A stretch of 64,000 bases of DNA from CAVYUC01 sp963816685. GTDB taxonomy: Bacteria > Bacteroidota > Bacteroidia > Bacteroidales > Prolixibacteraceae. A model generated the notes under the pieces. The model was not told the DNA's origin, did not search any database, and worked only from the letters and a program-made list of their open reading frames with translations. This document shows positions 1 to 8,708 of the stretch, piece after piece. The DNA is taken from positions 76,581 through 140,580 of the forward strand of contig CAWFMB010000018.1 of assembly GCA_963816685.1 (NCBI GenBank), in the 5' to 3' direction. The position numbers and the translations under genes were made by a program. How positions within the stretch are numbered: the first letter of the stretch is position 1; the number at the start of each line of letters is the position of its first letter.

Positions 1-44
1 TACTGCAACTATTCCGGCTGATGCCTTAAAAATTGTTTCCTGAC

Positions 45-70
45 CTTCGGGAGTCTTTCCGACCCCGAAG
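45..70. repeat. bulged hairpin near the left window edge
   Basis: CTTCGGG (45-51) pairs with CCCGAAG (64-70), and an inner GTC (53-55) pairs with GAC (61-63), leaving one bulged A and a five-base loop. No T-run follows, so it is not an obvious terminator. It is the first of three hairpins in the 400 bases before lysS. Apart from these hairpins I see no supportable gene in 1-407. Confidence 0.5.
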
Positions 71-143
71 TGTCTGGCATGATGAAAAATGATAAAAAGC
101 TTAATGCATTTAACCCCTGTCGTTTTTTTGATTCTTATAAACA

Positions 144-169
144 CTCAAAGGTCTTGCAGACCCTTTGAG
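144..169. repeat. inverted repeat in the lysS leader
   Basis: CTCAAAGGTCT (144-154) and AGACCCTTTGAG (158-169) form an 11-bp stem with one bulged base around a 3-base loop. It is a free-standing intergenic hairpin of the kind common between Bacteroidota genes. The function is unknown. Confidence 0.55.
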
Positions 170-241
170 GTTTGCCCTACAACAACAATGTTGCCCGCCG
201 TGCAGGTGTTCAGGCAGCCGAAGAGTAAATCAACACCTTTT

Positions 242-277
242 AAAAAAACCTTCAGGGTAAACCTTGAAGGTTTTTTT
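242..277. terminator. bidirectional rho-independent terminator
   Basis: An A-run leads into AACCTTCA, then a 9-base loop, then TTGAAGGTT and a run of seven T. The stem is flanked by A-tract and T-tract, so it can end transcription on either strand. It lies upstream of the lysS promoter and probably insulates lysS from transcription entering from the left. Confidence 0.75.
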
Positions 278-376
278 CGCAAAAAGCAAAAATTTCCAAC
301 CCCGGTTTCGATTCACCAAAAACCGGATGCCGGATTTCGACATGCACCATCGAATTATTTTGCCATCATCTTTTAT

Positions 377-384
377 TATCTTTG
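377..384 (+). promoter_or_regulatory. -7 box of the lysS promoter (TAnnTTTG)
   Basis: TATCTTTG matches the Bacteroidota primary-sigma -7 consensus TAnnTTTG exactly and sits 23 bases before the lysS ATG, giving a short leader. A convincing -33 TTTG at the usual spacing is not clear. Confidence 0.6.
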
Positions 385-407
385 CGCAAAATTTTGAACT
401 GAATAAG

Positions 408-2114
408 ATGAGCAATCAGGAACTGAGCGAACAGGAAGTCATCCGAAGGGAATCGTTGAAAAAACTACGCGAACTGGGTATCGATCCCTACCCGGCAGCA
501 GAATATCCGGTTAATGCAACTTCGAAACAGATAAAAGAAAGCTATAACGAAGAAGAAAAAAACTTTCAGGAAGTGAGCCTTGCAGGTCGCCTGATGAGTC
601 GCCGCATCATGGGCAAGGCTTCATTTGCCGAAATACAGGACCACCAGGGGCGTATCCAGATTTACGTGAACCGCGATGAAATCTGCCCCGGTGAAGATAA
701 AACACTCTACAACGATGTATTTAAAAAGCTGCTCGACATTGGTGACATTATCGGCATTAAAGGATTTGCTTTTATCACTCAAATGGGTGAAACTACTGTT
801 CATGTAAAAGAGCTTGTTGTGTTGAACAAATCGCTGCACCCACTGCCGGTTGTGAAGGAAAAAGAGGGGAAAACCTACGATGCATTTACCGACCCTGAAC
901 AACGTTACCGCCAGCGCTATGTCGATTTGATTGTGAATCCGAAAGTGAAAGAGGTGTTCATCAAACGGACAAAACTGATGGATACCATGCGGCAGATGTT
1001 CAATGAAAAGGGTTATCTTGAAGTGGAAACACCCATTCTTCAATCCATTCCGGGAGGCGCCACAGCCCGTCCGTTTGTTACCCACCACAACGCGCTGAAT
1101 ATTCCGCTGTACCTGCGAATTGCCGACGAACTCTACCTGAAACGTTTAATTGTTGGCGGATTCGATGGAGTGTACGAATTCTCGAAAGATTTCAGAAACG
1201 AAGGAATGGACCGCACCCACAACCCTGAATTTACAGTAATGGAAATTTATGTGGCCTACAAAGACTACAAATGGATGATGGGTTTTACGGAAGAGATTTG
1301 TGAGCGGGTGGCACTTGCACTGCATGGCACAACAAAAGTTCAACTGGGTGAAAATACCATCGATTATAAAATGCCATACCCGCGCGTAACCATGTACGAT
1401 GCAATAAAAGAACATACCGGCTATAATATTTCGGGAAAATCAGAAGAAGAACTGCGCGAAATCTGCGATAAGCTGGGAATTGAAACTGACCCCAGCATGG
1501 GCAAAGGGAAACTGATTGATGAGATTTTCGGCGAAAAATGCGAACATCACTATATTCAACCAACTTTTATTACCGATTACCCGGTGGAAATGTCACCGCT
1601 GACAAAAAAACACCGCGATAATCCGGAACTGACCGAACGGTTTGAGCTGATGATTAACGGAAAGGAAGTAGCCAATGCCTACTCCGAACTCAACGACCCG
1701 GTTGACCAGCGCGAGCGGTTTGAAGAACAGCTGCGGCTTTCGGAAAAAGGAGACGATGAAGCGATGTTCATCGACCAGGATTTCCTGCGGGCGCTTGAAT
1801 ACGGCATGCCGCCCACTTCGGGAATGGGAATTGGCATCGACCGGCTAACCATGTTCATGACCAACAGCCCCTCGATTCAGGATGTGTTGTTTTTCCCGCA
1901 AATGAAACCCGAAAATAAACCGGTGGAGTTGGGTGAAGATGAAAAAATGGTGCTCAGCCTGTTAAAGACCCAATCGCCTGTTGATTTGAATGTGCTAAAG
2001 GAACAATCCGGGCTCAGCAATAAAAAATGGGATAAAGCAATAAAAGGACTCACAAGACATAAACTTGCAAAGGTTAGCAAAACGGATGAGGGAATGGTGG
2101 TTAGTGTGGAGTAA
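408..2114 (+). CDS. lysS: lysine--tRNA ligase, class II
   Basis: Charges tRNA-Lys with lysine in the cytoplasm. An N-terminal OB-fold anticodon-binding region (about 50-160) precedes a class II catalytic core. Motif 2 (FRNEGMDRTHNPEFT, about 262) and motif 3 (GMGIGIDR, about 470) are intact. I chose the ATG at 408 (568 aa) because the longer frame, opening at 264, would run through the promoter -7 box at 377-384. After motif 3 the protein runs on for about 65 residues beyond the usual 500-residue bacterial form, with a charged helical region resembling a small winged-helix domain. Such an extension is usual in Bacteroidota LysRS as I recall. Transcribed alone, with a terminator directly after it. 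Confidence 0.97.
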   Translation: MSNQELSEQEVIRRESLKKLRELGIDPYPAAEYPVNATSKQIKESYNEEEKNFQEVSLAGRLMSRRIMGKASFAEIQDHQGRIQIYVNRDEICPGEDKTLYNDVFKKLLDIGDIIGIKGFAFITQMGETTVHVKELVVLNKSLHPLPVVKEKEGKTYDAFTDPEQRYRQRYVDLIVNPKVKEVFIKRTKLMDTMRQMFNEKGYLEVETPILQSIPGGATARPFVTHHNALNIPLYLRIADELYLKRLIVGGFDGVYEFSKDFRNEGMDRTHNPEFTVMEIYVAYKDYKWMMGFTEEICERVALALHGTTKVQLGENTIDYKMPYPRVTMYDAIKEHTGYNISGKSEEELREICDKLGIETDPSMGKGKLIDEIFGEKCEHHYIQPTFITDYPVEMSPLTKKHRDNPELTERFELMINGKEVANAYSELNDPVDQRERFEEQLRLSEKGDDEAMFIDQDFLRALEYGMPPTSGMGIGIDRLTMFMTNSPSIQDVLFFPQMKPENKPVELGEDEKMVLSLLKTQSPVDLNVLKEQSGLSNKKWDKAIKGLTRHKLAKVSKTDEGMVVSVE

Positions 2115-2172
2115 TTAGTAGTGAGTAGTTAGAAAAAAAGAGAAAGAGAAAGAGAAAGACAAAATACAGATA

Positions 2173-2202
2173 AGCCTTCGGTAGTGTGCCGGGGGCTTTT
2201 TT
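2173..2202 (+). terminator. rho-independent terminator of lysS
   Basis: AGCCTTCGG (2173-2181) pairs with CCGGGGGCT (2189-2197), including two G-U pairs, around a 7-base loop. A T-run follows. It lies about 60 bases after the lysS stop. Confidence 0.8.
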
Positions 2203-2267
2203 ATGCTGAAAATTCAGGTTTACCCGATTGTTCTTGTTAATTTTACATCCTGTAAAAAGCTAAAAAA

Positions 2268-2864
2268 ATGACCAGCGTTAAATCTGTAATTTTCATCACA
2301 GGAGCTCTTATTTTCTGCCTGCTTTCTGCCTGCCATACCGATGAATCGGAACCTTTGGGAAAAAATATGCCGCTCTATTGCAGCCCTGCAAAGTTTATGG
2401 CCAAAAGTTTCGAAAATTGCAGTTGCGACATCAAATTCTTCGATTTCATGCATGAATATACCTACACCAAAATAAGTTCGGTATATTCCCACCTTGGACC
2501 TCCCTGTTCACAAAATGTAATTTACATCAGTTATATTAATTCGGTGCACGACCATAACGAACCAAATTATAAATTTGGTTTCTACCTGCCAACCATCAGT
2601 GACGAAGAGTTTTTCAAACCGGGTTCTTTTCACATCGACACGATATCGATTTTTAAAAGCTCGCTAACCGGTGGCTCCGGGGGACCTATTTACGATGTTG
2701 ACATCACTTTTATCTGGAATGATGTTAATCTCAATGAAGATATTTATTCCGGAACTGGAAAATTTATTATCAATAAAGAAATACCTACTTCATTTCCCGG
2801 ATATTCATGGCCGGTTCAGGAAATTCCTTTTGAATTTTGCGATTCAAGAAGAAAAGAACGCTGA
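2268..2864 (+). CDS. hypothetical lipoprotein
   Basis: A 198-aa protein whose N-terminus is a lipoprotein signal peptide: a hydrophobic stretch at about 7-18 followed by the lipobox LLSAC with Cys22. The mature part is rich in aromatic residues and polar turns, with a CSC pair near residue 52, and looks like a small beta-rich envelope protein. I do not recognise a family. It stands alone between the lysS terminator and the Gfo/Idh oxidoreductase. Confidence 0.7.
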   Translation: MTSVKSVIFITGALIFCLLSACHTDESEPLGKNMPLYCSPAKFMAKSFENCSCDIKFFDFMHEYTYTKISSVYSHLGPPCSQNVIYISYINSVHDHNEPNYKFGFYLPTISDEEFFKPGSFHIDTISIFKSSLTGGSGGPIYDVDITFIWNDVNLNEDIYSGTGKFIINKEIPTSFPGYSWPVQEIPFEFCDSRRKER

Positions 2865-3004
2865 CATGCAGACTTCACCCGGAAACCAACGAATGAAAAC
2901 CGGATTTCGATGCTTTTTTTTTGAAGATCTGCAATCTTTAACCATTTAAATTTGTTTGATTATTAATACATTTATTCACTTACATAACCAGCTAAAAATT
3001 CAAG

Positions 3005-4114
3005 ATGAAAACAACTCAATTCAAAACAGTATTCGTCGCCTTCCTTTTTCTCATGTTATCCATTGGTGCAAAACCGGCTGACAAACCAATAAAGCTGGCA
3101 GTTGCAGGAATGACGCACGGCCACATCTCATTTATCCTGGGGCGCCCGGATAAAGGGGATTTTGAATTGGTAGGTGTTTTTGATACAAATAAGGAACGAA
3201 CAGAACAGATGGCTGAAAAGTACAACCTTTCAGCGAACATTATTTACCACGACCTTGAAGAGATGCTGGATAAGACAAAACCGGAGGCTGTGGTTGCTTT
3301 TGGCTCGATTTACGACCATCTCGCAGTCGTGGAAGCCTGTGCCCCGCGCGGTATTCATGTGATGGTGGAAAAACCGCTGGCGGTAAATATGAAACATGCA
3401 AGCCGAATGGCTGAACTTGCAGAAAAAAACAACATTCTTTTGCTCACGGATTATGAAACTTCGTGGTACCCAACCACAGCAAAGTCGATGAAAATGGTGA
3501 ATGAAGAAAACTTTGCAGGAAAGCTGCGGAAGGTTGTCATTCACGATGGCCACCAGGGACCTCAGGAAATCGGATGCGAAAAAGTTTTCCTTGACTGGCT
3601 GACCGACCCTGTTTTAAACGGCGGTGGTGCAATTATCGATTTTGGTTGCTACGGCGCCAATTTAATGACAGCATTGACAAGGGGAGAAAAGGCGCTTTCG
3701 GTAACGGCTGTAACCCGCCAGTTTAAGCCTGACATTTATCCGAAAGTAGATGATGATGCAACAATTATTGTTTCATATCCTGAATCCGAATGTATCATCC
3801 AGGCCTCATGGAACTGGCCGTTTAGCAGAAAAGACATGGAAATATACGGTGACTCAGGGTATATTTTTGCTGAAAACAGAAATGATATGAAGATCCGGGG
3901 AAAAGGGATGGAAGCTGAAAAACAGGAACGGGTTACTTCCGGCGATGTTGAAGTGTATGAGGATCCATTTGCATACTTTGCAGATGTAATCCATAAAAAA
4001 GTTGTTGAGCCTGAATATGGTTTGTATTCACTTAAAAATAACCTTGAAGTTGTACGAATCCTGGATGCTGCGCGAAAATCTGCAAAATCGGGTAAAACAG
4101 TCGTTTTAAAATAA
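3005..4114 (+). CDS. exported Gfo/Idh/MocA-family oxidoreductase
   Basis: NAD(P)-dependent oxidoreductase family acting on sugars or related polyols; the substrate is unknown. The Rossmann start LAVAGMTHGH lies at 31-40 and the family signature EKPLA at 122-126. The C-terminal alpha/beta domain has the usual DFGCYGANL segment near 215. Unusually for a cofactor-dependent enzyme there is a clear N-terminal signal sequence (hydrophobic 9-20, then GAKPA) without a twin arginine. If exported it would use the Sec route. Secreted Gfo/Idh enzymes are common in sugar-degrading Bacteroidota. No sugar genes adjoin it, so the pathway cannot be inferred. Confidence 0.88.
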   Translation: MKTTQFKTVFVAFLFLMLSIGAKPADKPIKLAVAGMTHGHISFILGRPDKGDFELVGVFDTNKERTEQMAEKYNLSANIIYHDLEEMLDKTKPEAVVAFGSIYDHLAVVEACAPRGIHVMVEKPLAVNMKHASRMAELAEKNNILLLTDYETSWYPTTAKSMKMVNEENFAGKLRKVVIHDGHQGPQEIGCEKVFLDWLTDPVLNGGGAIIDFGCYGANLMTALTRGEKALSVTAVTRQFKPDIYPKVDDDATIIVSYPESECIIQASWNWPFSRKDMEIYGDSGYIFAENRNDMKIRGKGMEAEKQERVTSGDVEVYEDPFAYFADVIHKKVVEPEYGLYSLKNNLEVVRILDAARKSAKSGKTVVLK

Positions 4115-4182
4115 AACCTGCACGTAAATCACTGATGAATTTTATCGGCCGGATTTAATTTTGGGGCAATTCTTCCCTGTTC

Positions 4183-4201
4183 TGAGGCCTTAGCCTCATT
4201 T
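4183..4201 (+). terminator. weak hairpin after the oxidoreductase gene
   Basis: TGAGGC and GCCTCA form a 6-bp stem with the 4-base loop CTTA, followed by only three T. It may end the oxidoreductase transcript. A second small hairpin (TTCAGC/GCTGAA) lies just downstream. Confidence 0.35.
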
Positions 4202-4244
4202 CCATTACGGTTAAACAGTTCAGCCTTATTCGCTGAAATGATGT

Positions 4245-4337
4245 TTAATGATTCTGTTTTGAATCCTTGTAACTTAAATACATCATCACTGATACCAACA
4301 TCAGCAGAGCGAATGCACAGATAATACTTACGATCAT
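4245..4337 (-). CDS. candidate 30-aa single-pass membrane peptide
   Basis: A short open frame in an otherwise gene-free 400-base stretch. It has an ATG start, about 20 hydrophobic residues from position 2 to 22, then a short polar tail (YKDSKQNH) and TAA. Hydrophobic core plus charged cytoplasmic tail is what a real small membrane protein looks like. There is no Shine-Dalgarno, but the phylum rarely has one. Homology cannot be judged from here, so it may be chance. Confidence 0.35.
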   Translation of the reverse strand: MIVSIICAFALLMLVSVMMYLSYKDSKQNH

Positions 4338-4515
4338 AATGAATAGATTTAATTCAATACAAAAAATGAGTATTGCGGTTTTGGGAATTAAATATATCAT
4401 CTATTTCGCAAGCTTCCCTGTATTTTACAGAAACTTATTAAATACGAATTGTTAATATGTTAACAACAGATTACAAAAACAGCTTTGGAAATTATCATTT
4501 TTACTGAATGGATTA

Positions 4516-5471
4516 TTACTCCTGAACCACCGGCCCGATATACGAAGTTGCAGCCACTACATTATCATGCCACTTGCGGTTGGTGCGGGTTTTATTATTT
4601 GCAATATACAAACCAAGACCGAAACGATCGATCTTAAGGTTTCCGGTATCCCGCAGCCGCAGGTTGGGAAAATCGGCGGCAAGTTTTCCATCGATCCAAA
4701 ATGCTATACGCCCGTCGCGTTTACCGGGTATATTTGCCTTCACCATATATTCGCAGCAATACCACCGGCCTGTTTCAGGAGAGAAATCAGGGTGTGATTT
4801 AAATTCATCTCCAAATGTGCTTTTCCCCGAACGTGTACCGGAGAAAGGCAATACTTCTCCCGACGGAAAAAAATGGTCACCCCACTGTTCGCCCTGCTCC
4901 GGCCAGTAAACATATACATTAAAGTTTCCGGGAGAAGTCGCCAACAGAATTTTCATTTTCGAAGTTTACAAGAAACTTGTTTTTCCCATCGGCACGGATA
5001 CCCGGTGTAGCCTGTCCGTTATCGTAATACTTTGCAGAAACCGATGCGCCGTTATGTACTGAACCATCCGGCACCGACCAGCCTTCATCAAACTTCATGT
5101 ACCACCGCAGGAATAAAATATCCTGCTTTTCATCCGGTAATTTTGAAATTTCAGTTGCCCGTGGAGTTTCCCGCTTCTAGTATTGTCATCAGCAATGAAT
5201 TTCCTTCAAAACCTTCTTTTGTATCGATGGAAAGATGTTCATCGTTTGACAGTATATCCCATCTTTTCGTTAAATCATTTATCGTAGAGGAATTTTCAAA
5301 ATCATCGGCAAAAAGTACAGCCGGATCATTTGCTATTCCTTTATCTCCGGGATATTTTGAAGCAATGCCGGTGTCGCCTTCGGGCAATTTATCAATTTGT
5401 TGTGCAACCCCTGAAAAGGAAACAAAAAGAAGCACCATAAAAAAAACAGTAGCGCAAAAAGTATTTTTCAT
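4516..5471 (-). pseudogene. concanavalin-like / polysaccharide-lyase-like secreted protein, two frameshifts
   Basis: One gene is spread over three frames. It starts at 5471 with a signal peptide ending GVAQQ, continues with the family-like FADDFE, and stops prematurely at 5151. The next frame carries ATEISKLPDEKQD to KFLVNFENE (about 5158-4960). The last frame carries SPGNFNVYVYWPEQGEQWGD to the end at 4516. Each join fits one extra base: a C-run at 5170-5172 and a site near 4935-4965. Content such as FLRWYMKFDEGW, GRIAFWIDGKLAADF and LKIDRFGLGLYI suggests a jelly-roll lyase or lectin-like fold acting on polysaccharide outside the cytoplasm. The exact family is not certain. The clean single-base pattern leaves sequencing error possible. 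Confidence 0.7.
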
Positions 5472-5494
5472 TTGTGTTTATTTATGAACTGTAT

Positions 5495-6007
5495 CTACCA
5501 AAAAACCGGATGTACGATGTTGTACAACAATATTGCATAAATCAAATCTAAAAAAATGACCTGAAACAGATTAAGCATCCAAATTACAGCAGCAAACGGA
5601 TAACCCACAATTGTCAGAAAGTTTTTACGAATGTACCGGTTTGTATCTTTCCACAGGCCCTTTCCGTCGGTGTTGCTTGGAAAACAATTAATGGCGACAG
5701 AAGCACCCAGCCAGATAAACAACAGTTTTTGCCAAGGTCCTGCAGCATTTAAATTCGCAATTTGAAAAAACAGAAGAGCGAAAAAGGTCCCCGAAATAAA
5801 AGGCCCCCCTGCAATTAAAAATGACTGCATAAAATTTTGTGGCCGCTCATGAATCACATATCCTGCAGGATTTCCAAACCTGAAGTAACATGTTTTATGC
5901 ACCTTCACTCCTGTAAGTGCACAAAACAGGGTATGTCCGAATTCGTGAAAAATCACACCCGGAAATGTAATCCCTGAAATTATGCGCCTCACTTCATTCA
6001 TTAACAT
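5495..6007 (-). CDS. membrane zinc metalloprotease, HEFGH type
   Basis: A 170-aa integral membrane protein with the zinc-binding motif HEFGH at 21-25, inside a hydrophobic segment. It has further transmembrane segments at about 62-82, 90-108 and 135-165. The arrangement resembles the M50/DUF3267-type group of intramembrane or membrane-linked proteases. The substrate is unknown. The segment with CFPSNTDGKG near residue 107 could hold the third metal ligand (Asp) of M50-like proteases. It is separated from the glp operon by a strong terminator and transcribed on its own. Confidence 0.7.
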   Translation of the reverse strand: MLMNEVRRIISGITFPGVIFHEFGHTLFCALTGVKVHKTCYFRFGNPAGYVIHERPQNFMQSFLIAGGPFISGTFFALLFFQIANLNAAGPWQKLLFIWLGASVAINCFPSNTDGKGLWKDTNRYIRKNFLTIVGYPFAAVIWMLNLFQVIFLDLIYAILLYNIVHPVFW

Positions 6008-6039
6008 CTGTTTTTACAGAAACCGCAGGTATCCTTTAC

Positions 6040-6075
6040 AAAAAAGGATTCCACTATACCGAAGAATCCCTTTTT
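6040..6075. terminator. bidirectional terminator ending the glp operon
   Basis: AAAAAGGATTC (from 6041) pairs with GAATCCCTTTTT (6064-6075), giving A-tract, stem, loop and T-tract readable on either strand. It follows the small gene that closes the glycerol operon on the minus strand. Confidence 0.75.
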
Positions 6076-6095
6076 ACACAAACGACGGGTAACTA

Positions 6096-6302
6096 TCATT
6101 TTTTGGCAAACCGTATCATTTTGTCTTCAATCATTTGTTGCAATTGGCTTAACAACGCCTGCTCATGCCTGTCGATATGGCCATCTTCGGTAGCAATATG
6201 AATAATTTTATCATATTCATCACGTGTTATAACATGGTCTTCTATTGCCTGCTCAATCATTTTGCGGAGCCTGCCCGCACTTTCACTTATTTTATCTTCC
6301 AT
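6096..6302 (-). CDS. small acidic TerB/EF-hand-like protein
   Basis: Last gene of the glycerol operon. I prefer the ATG at 6302 (68 aa, starting MEDKISESAGRL) over an upstream ATG at 6332, because the upstream residues (LNLNLIL) do not fit the charged helical style of the rest. The sequence is all-helical. The segment TEDGHIDRHEQALL resembles either a degenerate EF-hand loop or the acidic turn of TerB-like domains. No catalytic motif is visible, and co-transcription with glpF does not reveal a function. Confidence 0.6.
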   Translation of the reverse strand: MEDKISESAGRLRKMIEQAIEDHVITRDEYDKIIHIATEDGHIDRHEQALLSQLQQMIEDKMIRFAKK

Positions 6303-6334
6303 ATTCTTTAAAATTAAATTCAAGTTTAACAAAT

Positions 6335-7102
6335 TTACAATTTTAATAAATTATTCTGGCACATCCAGAGAATAAACCAATACACAATGGCTGCCAAACC
6401 AGCTCCGGCTACAGGAGCAAAAACCGGAACCCATGCATACTGCCAGTCGTTATTGTCTTTATTTTTTATTGGCAGCAACGCATGTACAATCCGCGGTCCC
6501 AAATCACGTGCAGGGTTGATTGCATAACCTGTTGTACCGCCCAAACTCATTCCAATTGAAAACACCACCAGCGAAACCGGAAGAGCACCAAGTGAACCCA
6601 AACCAACTTTTGTACTTCCGAGGCTTTCGTAATCAAGCTTTGGCAAAGTAATGAGGAGAACAGCAAGTATCAATATAAAAGTACCCGTCATTTCAGAAAA
6701 AAAATTGCTTTTGAAATTACGGATAGCCGGTGCTGTACAGAAACAGGCTTTTTTAGCACCTGGTGCATCGGTTACAATAAAATGATCTTTGAAAAATACA
6801 TAAACCATAGTTGCGCCAAACATGGCGCCCAGCATTTGTGCCGCAATAAACGGCACTACTTTGGCCCATTCAAACAATCCGCTGAATGCAAGTCCGAGGG
6901 TAACTGCAGGATTAATGTGTGCTCCGCTCATATCGGCGGTAACCAGTACCGCCACAAATACTGCCATTCCCCATCCTGCGGTAATTACTATCCATCCTGC
7001 ATTAAAGCTGTGGGTTTTATTGAGATTGACATTTGCAACCACACCATTTCCCAAAAGTATGAGGATGAATGTTCCAAGAAATTCACCGAAAAGTTCAATC
7101 AT
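6335..7102 (-). CDS. glpF: glycerol uptake facilitator (aquaporin family)
   Basis: A 255-aa MIP-family channel that lets glycerol diffuse across the inner membrane. Both pore motifs are intact, HINPAVTL (NPA at 64-66) and AINPARDLGPR (NPA at 196-198). Asp200 straight after the second NPA-R marks glycerol facilitators rather than water-only aquaporins. Six hydrophobic segments are visible. It lies 12 bases downstream of glpD in the same operon, so uptake, phosphorylation and oxidation of glycerol are encoded together. Confidence 0.95.
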   Translation of the reverse strand: MIELFGEFLGTFILILLGNGVVANVNLNKTHSFNAGWIVITAGWGMAVFVAVLVTADMSGAHINPAVTLGLAFSGLFEWAKVVPFIAAQMLGAMFGATMVYVFFKDHFIVTDAPGAKKACFCTAPAIRNFKSNFFSEMTGTFILILAVLLITLPKLDYESLGSTKVGLGSLGALPVSLVVFSIGMSLGGTTGYAINPARDLGPRIVHALLPIKNKDNNDWQYAWVPVFAPVAGAGLAAIVYWFILWMCQNNLLKL

Positions 7103-7114
7103 TTGATTTTTAGT

Positions 7115-8683
7115 TTAGTCTTCAAAGTAATAGTTTTTAGCCACCGCTTCAAACGCTTTGATTTGATTTTTTTTCCAATTCCTGCCCTTGTCCAGCTCCC
7201 GGGCTATTATATCGGCTACCTCCGGCGCAATGCGAAGGCTTTCACGGGCATCGAGAAACAGTGCTCGTGTGCGGCGGGCAAGTACATCCTCCACTGTCCT
7301 TGCCATTTCTTTCCGCACAGCCCAAACTACCTGTGATTTATAGATTTGTAGTTTTTCGCTTAACCAGCCCCTGTACTTTTTTTCTTTTTCCCCGATTTCA
7401 AGTACTGCTTCTTTATCCAAACCGTAAGCCGCCAGATTATCAGTGTAAGGATTAATATCCATCCGGTAGCCGTGAACAGGCAGATGGGCAGTGATGCATT
7501 CCCTTTCGGCAAGTCCGCCAAGCATCACAGCTTTATCAATAGTGTCTTCAGCCATTTTCCGGTAAGTGGTCCATTTCCCGCCAATAATTGTAATTAAACC
7601 AGATATTGAAATCAGGATTTTGTGGCCCCTTGAAATTTCCTTTGTCGCCCTTTTTTCATCCTCGGGTTTAGCCAGCGGGCGCAGACCGGCAAATACACTC
7701 AATACATCTTTCCGGGTTGGCCGTTTAACAAGATATTGCCCTGCAGTTTCAAGAACAAAATCCACTTCTGATTCCAAAGCCACCGGTTCAACCGAATGAT
7801 TCTCAATCAATGTATCAGTGGTTCCCACCACCACATGGTTGTGCCATGGCACTGCAAACATCACCCGCCCGTCGGAAGTATGAGGAACCATAATTGCATA
7901 GTTTCCGGGTAAGAATTCCTTCTTCAGAATGACATGGATCCCCTGGCTGGGAGTAATCAGTTGCTTTTTGCCAGGCTCATCCATCTGAATGACCTCATCG
8001 GCAAAAACGCCTGTAGCATTTATCACCACTTTCGAACGGATTTTAAATTCCACCCCTGTCTCCTGTTCCACTGCCTTAACACCACAAATCAGCTCTTCCT
8101 CCTTTAAAAGTTCGGTTACTTTGCAATAATTGAGCACAGTTGCGCCATAATCAACAGCTGTTATTGCAAGAGTCAGCGCCATTCGGGCATCATCAAACTG
8201 TCCGTCCTGATATATTACACCGCCTTGCAATCCTTCCTGTTCTACCGTTGGCAGCGCTTCCAATGCTTCCTCCCTTGAAAGGTGTTTTGATGGCCCCAGG
8301 CCAAGTTTACCTGCCATTATATCGTAAACTTTCAATCCGACTGTATAAAAAGGGCCTCCCCAAAAATCGTAGGTAGGAATAATAAACGATTGGTTGGTAA
8401 CAAGGTGCGGTGCATTTTTAAACATCAAACCGCGCTCTTTTAAGGCTTCAAAGACCAGGGACACATCTCCCTGTTGCAGGTAACGTACGCCGCCATGAAC
8501 AAGTTTGGTGCTGCGGCTTGAAGTTCCTTTTGCAAAATCAAGTTGTTCGAGCAGCAGTGTTTTGTAACCACGCGATGCAGCATCCACGGCGCATCCCAAT
8601 CCGGTTGCTCCACCACCAACTACAATTATATCCCATTCACTGTTATTTTTCTGAATCTTGTTTAGGACTATTTCTCTTTCCAT
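7115..8683 (-). CDS. glpD: aerobic-type glycerol-3-phosphate dehydrogenase
   Basis: FAD enzyme oxidising glycerol-3-phosphate to dihydroxyacetone phosphate at the membrane and passing electrons to quinone. The N-terminal dinucleotide fold is VVGGGATGLG (21-30), followed by the substrate/FAD signature around TSSRSTKLVHGGVRYLQ. The C-terminal DAO_C region is complete, and 522 aa is normal for GlpD. It sits between glpK and glpF, with a 25-base gap after glpK. Confidence 0.95.
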   Translation of the reverse strand: MEREIVLNKIQKNNSEWDIIVVGGGATGLGCAVDAASRGYKTLLLEQLDFAKGTSSRSTKLVHGGVRYLQQGDVSLVFEALKERGLMFKNAPHLVTNQSFIIPTYDFWGGPFYTVGLKVYDIMAGKLGLGPSKHLSREEALEALPTVEQEGLQGGVIYQDGQFDDARMALTLAITAVDYGATVLNYCKVTELLKEEELICGVKAVEQETGVEFKIRSKVVINATGVFADEVIQMDEPGKKQLITPSQGIHVILKKEFLPGNYAIMVPHTSDGRVMFAVPWHNHVVVGTTDTLIENHSVEPVALESEVDFVLETAGQYLVKRPTRKDVLSVFAGLRPLAKPEDEKRATKEISRGHKILISISGLITIIGGKWTTYRKMAEDTIDKAVMLGGLAERECITAHLPVHGYRMDINPYTDNLAAYGLDKEAVLEIGEKEKKYRGWLSEKLQIYKSQVVWAVRKEMARTVEDVLARRTRALFLDARESLRIAPEVADIIARELDKGRNWKKNQIKAFEAVAKNYYFED

Positions 8684-8708
8684 AAGTCAGGATTTGAATT
8701 TTCGTTTA

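Noticed and set aside
1..43. Open plus-strand frame ending TGA at 41-43 (reads TATIPADALKIVS), and a start-less minus-strand frame through the same bases
   Set aside because: Too short and cut by the window edge; either could be the end or start of a gene to the left, but neither can be supported.
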